Assembly (NCBI GenBank): GCA_027623845.1
Contig: JAQBUJ010000289.1
Coordinates: forward strand, 1-5,154
Length of the DNA stretch: 5,154 nt
Direction of reading: 5' to 3'
Origin: Pseudomonadota bacterium
GTDB taxonomy: Bacteria > Pseudomonadota > Alphaproteobacteria > Thalassobaculales > Thalassobaculaceae
Positions 1 to 5,030 of the stretch are shown here, piece after piece. Position numbers and translations under genes: made by a program. Below the pieces are notes generated by a model. That model did no database searches, was not told the DNA's origin, and saw only the letters and a list, made by a program, of their open reading frames with translations. Each line of letters starts with the position of its first letter. Within the stretch, counting starts at the first letter, position 1.

Positions 1-241
1 AGATCTGGTCATCGTAGTGGACAAAGACCAGGGCGGCGTTCGGGTTTTCCAGGATATTGCGCACTCGCTTCAGCGCCCGCGCCTCGACCCGCTTTGGCTT
101 CTCGTCCAGCACCACGTGGATAGAGCTGCCCTCCAGGGCATAGCAGACCGGCACCACATGCGGCATTGCCGATCCATCCACCGTCGCCAGCCGGGCGACC
201 CGCTGAGAATCAAGAAAACGCGTCTGGTCCGGGCTCAGCAT
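1..241 (-). CDS. PPOX-fold (pyridoxamine 5'-phosphate oxidase-like) flavin/F420 oxidoreductase, N-terminal part
   Basis: Reading leftward from the ATG at 241-239 gives 80 codons without a stop, and the frame runs off the window edge, so only the N-terminal half is present. The protein begins MLSPDQTRFLDSQRVARLAT, then has MPHVVPVCYAL (about residues 26-36) and LDEKPKRVEARALKRVRNI (about 45-63). This is the pattern of the split-barrel family related to mycobacterial Rv0121 (PPOX class, described as probably F420-dependent): a first strand ending in LAT, a second with PHVVPV, and a basic DEKPKR loop in the cofactor-binding region. The cofactor cannot be decided from this fragment; FMN or F420 are both possible and the substrate is unknown. 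A good ribosome binding site (AGGAAA, six bases before the ATG) overlaps the stop codon of the upstream permease, which supports this start and suggests co-translation with the ABC genes. The family call is fairly safe, the reaction is not. Confidence 0.85.
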   Translation of the reverse strand, partial: MLSPDQTRFLDSQRVARLATVDGSAMPHVVPVCYALEGSSIHVVLDEKPKRVEARALKRVRNILENPNAALVFVHYDDQI

Positions 242-251
242 CGAAGGTTTC

Positions 252-1097
252 CTACTCCCCAATCTGCAATAGCCTGCCATGCACCCGGGCCTTGGCGAAT
301 GACCAGGCGAACAACCCGCCTCCAATCGCCAGATAGAGCAAATTCATGCCAATGGCGCCAAGCAACAGGTCGGTACGGAACACGCCGTCGATGAAAACCG
401 AGCGCATGCCCTCGAAAACATAGGCCGACGGGGTGCACCAGGCGACCACCTGCAGCCATTCCGGCAGGGTCGATACCGGATAATACACCGCGCTGATCGG
501 CGCAAAGGCGAAGATCGCCACCCAAGCCAGGCTTTCGGCGCCTAATCCGAATCGCAAAACCAACGCGACCACGGCCATTCCCAAGCCCCACCCCATGACG
601 AACAGGCAGGAGAAAAAAGCGACGATGCCCGGTCCATAAGAGAAAATCGAAAACTCGAAAAAGACATAGGCCAGCACCCAGGAAGGCAACAAGCCGATCA
701 GGCCGCGCAACAGGCTCATGGCCATCATGGCGATCACGAATTCCGCCGGCCGAAGCGGACTGACGAAAAGATGGCCAAGATTGCGCGACCACATTTCCTC
801 GAGAAAGCACATGGCAAAACCGATCTGGCTGCGGAACAATAGGTCCCAAAGCAGCACCGCGCCGATCAGAATTCCGGAGGCGTTGGCGACCCAACTGGAA
901 TGACCCATGAAAAACTGCGTCACGAAGCCCCAGATCACCATCTGCACGGTCGGCCAATAGGCCATTTCGAGGATCCGTGGCACAGACCCGCGCAGCAGAT
1001 AATAGTGGCGCCGGACCATGGCCAATATCCGCCGCCCGGAGAACCCGCCGACGGCCTTGGCCTCGGCCACGGCGTTCGAACCCGCGGGCTGGGTCAT
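252..1097 (-). CDS. ABC-2 type transporter permease
   Basis: This 281-residue integral membrane protein is the membrane half of a two-gene ABC exporter-type system. After a short cytoplasmic N-terminus it shows about six hydrophobic segments (roughly residues 46-66, 73-91, 120-145, 155-180, 190-208 and 245-266). Features of the ABC-2 family are the acidic pair E100-E101 followed by NLGHLFVSPLRPAEF (106-120), which is the cytoplasmic coupling region, and PISAVYYPVSTLPEWLQ (200-216) before the last loop. Length is normal for the family. The ATG overlaps the ATPase stop codon (ATGA, 4 bases), and GGAG lies five bases upstream of the ATG, so translation is coupled to the ATPase at 1094-1840. Family members export drugs, polysaccharides, lipids or other compounds; nothing in the sequence identifies the substrate, so no gene symbol is given. 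The two leftward open frames over this stretch were compared, and this one carries the membrane-protein pattern. Confidence 0.93.
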   Translation of the reverse strand: MTQPAGSNAVAEAKAVGGFSGRRILAMVRRHYYLLRGSVPRILEMAYWPTVQMVIWGFVTQFFMGHSSWVANASGILIGAVLLWDLLFRSQIGFAMCFLEEMWSRNLGHLFVSPLRPAEFVIAMMAMSLLRGLIGLLPSWVLAYVFFEFSIFSYGPGIVAFFSCLFVMGWGLGMAVVALVLRFGLGAESLAWVAIFAFAPISAVYYPVSTLPEWLQVVAWCTPSAYVFEGMRSVFIDGVFRTDLLLGAIGMNLLYLAIGGGLFAWSFAKARVHGRLLQIGE

Positions 1098-1840
1098 GAG
1101 GTCTCCGCTCGGGTACGATTTCGGGCGATGTCCAGGAACACTTCCTCCAGGGTCGCCCGGCCATATTTATCCAGCAATTCAGCCGGCGAACCGCGATCAA
1201 CGATGCCGCCGGCGCGCATCATCAGAACGTTGTCGCAAAGCCGCTCGACCTCTCCCATGTGATGCGAGGCCAGCAGGATCGTCGCCCCCTGCTCGCGCGC
1301 ATATTCCTCGAGATAGCTCCGGACCCAATCGGCGCTGTCCGGGTCCAGCGACGCCGTCGGCTCATCAAGCAACAGCACCCGAGGCCGGTTGATCAAGGCC
1401 TTGCCCAGCGCCACCCGAGTCTTTTGTCCAGCCGACAATTGGCCGGTTTTGCGATCCAACATCCCGGCGAAATCCAGACGCTCGGCCAGCTCCATGATCC
1501 GCTTCTCCGGCGCATCTACCGAATACAACTCGGCATAGACCCGCAGGTTCTCGCGCACGCTCAATCGATGCGGCAGGTCGACATAGGGGGAGGAAAAATT
1601 CATCAACGGGAGCACGCTGTAGCGGTCACGCACCATGTCATGACCGAGAATTCGCACCGTGCCGTGGGTCGGCACCAGCAAGCCGAGCAAGATTGAGATC
1701 GTCGTCGTCTTGCCAGCGCCGTTACCGCCCAGCAATGCGGTGATCCCGCCCGGCTCTACGACAAAGGAGACATCGTTGATCGCGGTGATTTCGCCGAAGC
1801 GCTTGGTCAGCGCGCGCGCTTCGATGGCTGGCGTGGGCAT
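1094..1840 (-). CDS. ABC transporter ATP-binding protein
   Basis: This 248-residue cytoplasmic ATPase should drive the permease encoded immediately downstream. Motifs in order are Walker A GGNGAGKT (38-45), signature LSAGQ (135-139), Walker B RVLLLDE (154-160) with catalytic E160, D-loop SLDP (164-167) and the switch histidine H193 in ASHHM. Three positions are less usual. Walker A has GGN rather than GPN. The signature is LSAGQ rather than LSGGQ. The Q-loop region (about 79-90, NFSSPYVDLP) has no glutamine; the first Gln in the whole protein is Q134. All catalytic residues are present, so it should be active. The tail DKYGRATLEEVFLDI (about 224-238) is typical of ATPases paired with ABC-2 permeases (DrrA/CcmA-like). 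The ATG is the only sensible start because an in-frame TAA lies two codons upstream (1847-1849); no clear ribosome binding site is visible. Its stop overlaps the permease start by 4 bases. The transported substrate is unknown. Confidence 0.95.
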   Translation of the reverse strand: MPTPAIEARALTKRFGEITAINDVSFVVEPGGITALLGGNGAGKTTTISILLGLLVPTHGTVRILGHDMVRDRYSVLPLMNFSSPYVDLPHRLSVRENLRVYAELYSVDAPEKRIMELAERLDFAGMLDRKTGQLSAGQKTRVALGKALINRPRVLLLDEPTASLDPDSADWVRSYLEEYAREQGATILLASHHMGEVERLCDNVLMMRAGGIVDRGSPAELLDKYGRATLEEVFLDIARNRTRAETS

Positions 1841-1925
1841 GGTCGATTAAGCCGTGAGTTGGGGAATGAAATCGTGCCGTCGGAAGATAAGGCGGCCTTT
1901 GGTTTCCGGCAAGCAGCCTGCTCCC
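1841..1925. other. Short intergenic spacer between barrel gene and ABC ATPase
   Basis: These 85 bases separate two leftward genes. The only structure noticed is a small 11-base palindrome, AGCAGCCTGCT, near 1910-1920 with a single-base centre. It lacks a T-run on either strand, so it does not read as an intrinsic terminator. Read-through into the ATPase is therefore plausible. No ribosome binding site for the ATPase is obvious here. Confidence 0.4.
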
Positions 1926-2609
1926 CTAGGCCCAGCGCGCGGTGTCGACCGTGTCCTCGGCGGTCAGCAGGGTCGAGGTGTTGACCACGGTCCAGTCACA
2001 CAGATCGTAGCGCCGGCTCAATGTCTCGCGCACGACCTCCTCGGCCCGGCCTTGTGGCAATTTCGAACGCTCCCACATCGCCAGATCCGGACGCCGGGTA
2101 AGCAACAGGCTACGAATCCCCGAGGAGATACCGACCCCGGACGCCTCCTCCACCGCGCCGCCGGTACGCTCGTCGCTCATCCGCCACAGACCGATGACTT
2201 GAGAATCATAGGCGCTCTCAAAACCCGGCCAGGCGGCGGCGCAGAGGTCGAGAAACTCATCCCAGTTCACCGCCGGCGTTGAGAACCACCGGAAGGCATA
2301 GTTGCCTTGGCGGATCGGCCGGTCCGGGACGATGGGCCGCACCGTCGGGCGCATGATTTCCGTCGAGATATCGCTGATGGCGTCAACACTGGCCGTCAGC
2401 GCCGCCTCGGCAAGCTTGGCGGTTACCCCATCGGGCCAGGCGGTAATCACGCTCAACTCGTCACGCGGCCGGCCGATCTGACTGCGCCAAATGCCATATA
2501 ATACGGCCCCGGCCCCGCCCAAGGTTCGCCCGGCGGCAAAGCCATCGGCGACCCCGCGCCATTGCCGTGGGTCAGTGGTCACTCTGTGATAGGCATAGGT
2601 GATCGTCAT
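1926..2609 (-). CDS. Duplicated dimeric alpha/beta-barrel (NIPSNAP/EthD-like) protein of unknown function
   Basis: This 227-residue soluble protein has no signal peptide or membrane segment and no close family that can be named with certainty. It looks like two copies of one ferredoxin-like unit. Unit 1 (about 1-95) has strand YAYHRV (5-10), a helix, then LYGIWRSQIG (37-46) and LSVITAW (52-58). Unit 2 (about 100-220) has YAFRWF (104-109), NWDEFLDLCAAAW (115-127), VIGLWRMSDE (138-147) and RSLLLTRR (166-173). The order strand, helix containing W-x-x-[VF], strand [IL]-G-[IL]-W-R, strand is that of dimeric alpha/beta-barrel proteins such as NIPSNAP, where GxLxxLWRY-type strands occur. A two-unit protein could form the barrel within one chain. 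The start has GGGGAAG four bases before the ATG. It is 85 bases upstream of the ABC ATPase on the same strand, so a shared transcript is plausible. Codon choice looks like that of its neighbours. It is clearly a gene; fold assignment is moderate, and function is unknown. Confidence 0.85.
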   Translation of the reverse strand: MTITYAYHRVTTDPRQWRGVADGFAAGRTLGGAGAVLYGIWRSQIGRPRDELSVITAWPDGVTAKLAEAALTASVDAISDISTEIMRPTVRPIVPDRPIRQGNYAFRWFSTPAVNWDEFLDLCAAAWPGFESAYDSQVIGLWRMSDERTGGAVEEASGVGISSGIRSLLLTRRPDLAMWERSKLPQGRAEEVVRETLSRRYDLCDWTVVNTSTLLTAEDTVDTARWA

Positions 2610-2721
2610 GCAGCTTCCCCAAACTCCCGCCCCAATCTCGCACCCTTATCTCGCATCTTGGGGACCCGACCGCTTATCCTATCGCCTGTCCAGGTTGCTC
2701 GTTCAACGATTCGGCGTCGGG

Positions 2722-2736
2722 GCGGGCGTGATCCAC
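2722..2736 (-). promoter_or_regulatory. Weak RegA-box-like sequence in the divergent intergenic region
   Basis: Read leftward, the sequence is GTGGATCACGCCCGC. It resembles the degenerate RegA target recalled from Rhodobacter work (GNG(G/C)(G/A)NN(T/A)(T/C)NNCGC), but the terminal CGC is displaced by one base, so it is not a strict match. It lies about 25 bases upstream of the candidate regB -35 and could also affect the leftward barrel gene. RegA sites are loose, and a near match in GC-rich DNA can arise by chance. Confidence 0.15.
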
Positions 2737-2755
2737 ATTGTGGGTATGTCGGCGG

Positions 2756-2795
2756 TATTTTGTCGATGAAAGATCGAACGCGTTTAAAGGCCCGC
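2756..2795 (+). promoter_or_regulatory. Candidate sigma70-type promoter for the leader ORF-regB transcript
   Basis: TTGTCG (2760-2765) and TTTAAA (2783-2788) are separated by 17 bases, each matching four of six consensus positions of the housekeeping promoter. Transcription would begin near 2795, about 65 bases before the leader ORF and 175 before the regB start. The -10 hexamer overlaps an 8-base palindrome AACGCGTT (2777-2784), a possible contact site for a regulator. This is seen by eye only; other weak pairs exist in the region. Confidence 0.35.
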
Positions 2796-2847
2796 GCAAC
2801 AGTGTTTTCCGAGTCATCGCCCGATCGAATCGCGATACCATGCGCCT

Positions 2848-2853
2848 GGGAGG
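2848..2853 (+). promoter_or_regulatory. Strong ribosome binding site for the 38-codon leader ORF
   Basis: GGGAGG is the best Shine-Dalgarno sequence in the rightward half of the window and stands eight bases before the ATG at 2862. It is 117 bases before the regB ATG at 2971, so it cannot serve regB directly. It is the main reason to take the leader ORF seriously. Confidence 0.55.
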
Positions 2854-2861
2854 CCTAACCA

Positions 2862-2978
2862 ATGGACGACACATCGCACCGCTTCACCTGTGAACGCATC
2901 GGGTGCGCTTGCCGTCCGGCAGCGTTGGCCGCTACCGCCTTCCGTCTCCGACCACGGGTATCCGCCGGCGATGACTGA
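2862..2978 (+). CDS. Possible 38-residue leader peptide, translationally coupled to regB
   Basis: An ATG with GGGAGG eight bases upstream opens a 38-codon frame, too short for most gene callers. It ends in TGA at 2976-2978, inside the regB start (ATGACTGA, 8-base overlap). The peptide begins MDDTSHRFTCERIGCACRPA and ends in SAGDD. It has three cysteines (C10, C15, C17) and many arginines, with no membrane segment and no recognised family. regB itself has no clear ribosome binding site before 2971, so ribosomes finishing this frame could restart on regB. That would make it a regulatory leader for a redox sensor. It is in a different frame from regB and cannot be its N-terminus without a frameshift; known RegB proteins begin shortly before the first membrane helix, so no extension is needed. 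A chance open frame of this length is common in GC-rich DNA, so the ribosome binding site and overlap carry the case. Confidence 0.4.
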   Translation: MDDTSHRFTCERIGCACRPAALAATAFRLRPRVSAGDD

Positions 2979-4293
2979 GGCCACCTCCCCGACCGAACTC
3001 TCCCGCCAAGCGCTGCCAGCCGGCGCCGTCAGCGCCCGAACCTTGATCACCATCCGCTGGGTGGCGCTGATCGGTCAGGCGGTGGCGATCCTGGTGGTGG
3101 CGTATGGATTGCAGTTCCCACTGCCGCTATCGCTTTGCATCGGAATCGTCGCGGCTTCGGCGGTGTTGAACCTGGTAATGCAAACCCGAGCCCGATCGAG
3201 CCAACGCTTGAGCGACCGGTCGGCCGCTCTTTCACTCGGCTTCGACATCGTACAATCGGCCGCTTTGCTCTACGTCACCGGCGGTTTGGAAAATCCGTTC
3301 ACCCTGCTTTTGCTGGCGCCGGTGACGGTTTCGGCCACCATCCTGTCGCTGCGCTCGACCATTTGGCTTTGTCTGCTGGCGTCGCTGGCCGCAACCCTGC
3401 TGACGCTTTGGCATTTGCCGCTGCCCTGGCTCGATGCCGAACTTCATCTCCCGACTCTCTATATCTACGGGACCTGGACAGCGTTGGTGATCGGCACCGT
3501 TTTCATTGCCGCCTATACATGGCGGGTGGCCGATGAGGCGCGACGAATGTCGGATGCGCTGGCCGCAACCCAAATGGCCCTGGCGCGGGAGCAACAGCTC
3601 TCGGCCCTCGGCGGCTTGGCGGCGGCGGCGGCGCATGAATTGGGAAGCCCGCTGAGCACCATCGCGGTCATCGCCGCCGATCTGTCCCGGGACGTTCCGG
3701 CGGACAACGAGTTCGCCGAAGATATCGAATTACTGCGCAGCGAGAGCGCCCGCTGCAGCGCCATCCTGGCCGGACTCGCCAACGAGCCGGAAATTGGCGG
3801 CGGCGATCCCTACGCTCAACTGCCGATGAGCACCCTGATCGATCTTGCCGCCGCCCCGCATCAGCGCGATGGGATCGAGGTGATCGTCGAGCGCCATGGC
3901 CCGGACGAAGATGATCTGGAGGCGACCAGCGACCCCACAGTGATGCGCAGTCCCGAGATTCTGCACGGCCTGGGGACATTGATCCAAAACGCCGTGCAAT
4001 TCGCCAATACGACGGTGGAGGTCACGGTCGCCTGGGACCATCGCGACCTTCTGGTGATCATCGAGGATGATGGACCCGGATTTCCGCACGCCATGCTCGA
4101 CAGACTTGGCGAGCCTTATCTTTCCAGCCGTGGCGGGACCTCCGGGCATATGGGGCTGGGTATCTTCATCGCCAACACGCTGCTTGAACGAACCGGCGGG
4201 CGGTTGGTCTTCAGCAATCGACCCGAAGGCGGCGCCAGGGCCGAGGCGCGCTGGCGCCGAACAGCGATCGAACCGCGCCCGCAGACGCAATAA
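2971..4293 (+). CDS. regB: RegB/PrrB/ActS-family membrane redox sensor histidine kinase
   Basis: This 440-residue inner-membrane kinase senses the redox state (quinone pool and a thiol switch in characterised homologues) and phosphorylates RegA. The N-terminus is short, then RTLITIRWVALIGQ (23-36) enters the first of about six helices (to about residue 185). The quinone-site heptapeptide GGLENPF is at 104-110. The cytoplasmic linker YTWRVADEARRMSDALAATQ (182-201) leads to the H-box AHELGSPLSTI with His222; most relatives have HELGTPL. The redox-active family cysteine is C262 in ARCSAIL. ATP-binding motifs are LIQNAVQFA (337-345, N340), EDDGPGF (365-371) and GHMGLGIFIA (392-401). The ATG at 2971 was chosen because the protein then begins just before the first helix as in relatives. 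A GTG at 2890 would add 27 residues of low-complexity sequence without support. No good ribosome binding site precedes either start. The palindrome CGCCGGCG abuts the ATG, and the leader ORF overlaps it. regA follows after 146 bases. Confidence 0.95.
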   Translation: MTEATSPTELSRQALPAGAVSARTLITIRWVALIGQAVAILVVAYGLQFPLPLSLCIGIVAASAVLNLVMQTRARSSQRLSDRSAALSLGFDIVQSAALLYVTGGLENPFTLLLLAPVTVSATILSLRSTIWLCLLASLAATLLTLWHLPLPWLDAELHLPTLYIYGTWTALVIGTVFIAAYTWRVADEARRMSDALAATQMALAREQQLSALGGLAAAAAHELGSPLSTIAVIAADLSRDVPADNEFAEDIELLRSESARCSAILAGLANEPEIGGGDPYAQLPMSTLIDLAAAPHQRDGIEVIVERHGPDEDDLEATSDPTVMRSPEILHGLGTLIQNAVQFANTTVEVTVAWDHRDLLVIIEDDGPGFPHAMLDRLGEPYLSSRGGTSGHMGLGIFIANTLLERTGGRLVFSNRPEGGARAEARWRRTAIEPRPQTQ

Positions 4294-4340
4294 CCTTGGT
4301 CGGCGCCAGGGGTCACTACCGGGAACAGGGCCTGTATTCA

Positions 4341-4397
4341 GGCGGGAGCATGCTGGATTTACCGCGAGGATGGGATCGCGCTCTTGCATCTCCCGCC
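4341..4397. repeat. Imperfect inverted repeat with nested inner stem between regB and regA
   Basis: The outer arms are GGCGGGAGCATGC (4341-4353) and GCATCTCCCGCC (4386-4397). They pair over 12 bases with a single bulged C. Inside the loop, CGCGA (4363-4367) and TCGCG (4376-4380) form a second stem around eight bases. There is no T-run after the 3' arm, so it is not a standard intrinsic terminator. It could weaken read-through from regB, protect the regB mRNA end, or, as DNA, act as an operator, since its right arm reaches the -35 zone of the regA promoter. Confidence 0.6.
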
Positions 4398-4417
4398 GCC
4401 GTGCTACAATAAATAAG
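4384..4417 (+). promoter_or_regulatory. Candidate regA promoter with extended -10
   Basis: TGCTACAAT (4402-4410) is an extended -10 element: TG, one base, then TACAAT matching five of six consensus positions. The upstream TTGCAT (4384-4389) is a poor -35 with a short 15-base spacer, acceptable for extended -10 promoters. The predicted start of transcription is near 4417, 23 bases before the first regA ATG. The right arm of the inverted repeat at 4341-4397 covers the -35 zone. This suggests that regA is expressed separately from regB at least in part. Confidence 0.55.
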
Positions 4418-4439
4418 ATGCTAAGATCCTTTTATTAAG

Positions 4440-5030
4440 ATGAGGCAACGCGAACCAATGCTGGAAGACCACCCGGTATCGGTAGACGCGACCACGAGCG
4501 GCGATGATCGCCGGCTCCTGATCGTCGACGACGATGAACCCTTCCGAAAACGCTTGGCCCGGGCCATGGAGAAGCGCGGCTTCGAGGTAAGCACCGTGGC
4601 GACCGTCGCCGAGGGGATCGAGTTGGCCAAGCGGGACCAGCCGCCCTACGCAGTGTTCGACCTGCGCCTGACCGATGGTAGTGGCCTTGATATTGTTGGC
4701 GAATTGCGTGAGGCCCGCCCGGATGCGCGGATCATCGTGCTCACCGGCTATGGCAATATCGCGACCGCCGTGGCGGCGGTGAAGGCCGGCGCCATTGATT
4801 ATTTGCCAAAGCCGTCGGACGCCGACGCCGTGGCGGCGGCGCTGCTCGATCATGAGGATGCGCTGCCGCCGCCGCCGGAAAATCCGATGTCCGCCGACCG
4901 GGTAAAATGGGAACATATCCAACGGGTTTTTGAGCAATGCGGCCGAAATGTTTCCGAGACCGCTCGCCGCTTGCGGATGCATCGGCGCACGCTGCAACGG
5001 ATTTTGAACAAGCACGCCCCCCGTGGATAA
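4440..5030 (+). CDS. regA: RegA/PrrA/ActR-family response regulator (Fis-type HTH)
   Basis: This 196-residue DNA-binding regulator is the partner of RegB; in characterised alphaproteobacteria it controls photosynthesis, respiration, carbon and nitrogen fixation genes according to redox state. The receiver domain (about 22-135) has the acidic pocket D30-D31-D32, phosphoacceptor D74 in YAVFDLRLTDGSG, T102 in VLTGYGN and K124 in YLPKPSD. The family-defining proline linker LPPPPENPMSADRVKWEHIQ (142-161) follows. The Fis-like helix-turn-helix NVSETARRLRMHRRTLQRIL (170-189) ends the protein, nearly identical to the invariant RegA C-terminus. Two ATG codons compete: 4440 (196 residues, no clear ribosome binding site) and 4458 (190 residues, GAGG 12 bases upstream). 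Relatives have variable N-termini of similar length, so the start is undecided. It has its own likely promoter just upstream. No hairpin with a T-run follows the stop. The targets here are unknown because none of the usual regulon genes lie in the window. Confidence 0.96.
   Translation: MRQREPMLEDHPVSVDATTSGDDRRLLIVDDDEPFRKRLARAMEKRGFEVSTVATVAEGIELAKRDQPPYAVFDLRLTDGSGLDIVGELREARPDARIIVLTGYGNIATAVAAVKAGAIDYLPKPSDADAVAAALLDHEDALPPPPENPMSADRVKWEHIQRVFEQCGRNVSETARRLRMHRRTLQRILNKHAPRG

Noticed and set aside
235..1200. Long leftward open frame of 321 codons overlapping the permease
   Set aside because: It is a different frame over the same DNA. Its translation is Arg/Gly-rich without membrane segments or motifs, while the overlapping frame gives a typical ABC-2 permease with coupled start and stop codons.
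1854..2282. Rightward open frame of 142 codons opposite the barrel gene
   Set aside because: This is an antisense shadow of the leftward gene; its product is low-complexity and has no motif, and high GC makes such frames common.
2676..2706. Leftward promoter for the barrel gene (TTGAAC and TAGGAT)
   Set aside because: The 19-base spacer is long and both hexamers are only four-of-six matches; too weak to list as a feature.
2562..2858. Rightward 98-codon open frame (also a shorter version from ATG 2766) ending just before the leader ORF
   Set aside because: It overlaps the start of the barrel gene on the other strand, has no ribosome binding site and no recognisable protein pattern.
2890..2970. 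GTG start adding 27 residues to RegB
   Set aside because: No ribosome binding site precedes it, the added residues are a Pro-rich stretch with no family counterpart, and RegB proteins begin just before the first membrane helix, which the ATG at 2971 gives.
4341..4400. Rho-independent terminator of regB
   Set aside because: The stem is strong but followed by GCCGTGCTACAAT with no T-run, so it is listed as an inverted repeat instead.
4067..4438. Rightward open frame of 123 codons overlapping the regB end and the regB-regA spacer
   Set aside because: It is an out-of-frame reading of the RegB ATP-binding region with no ribosome binding site or protein motif. Only its last six codons, after ATG 4418, were considered separately.
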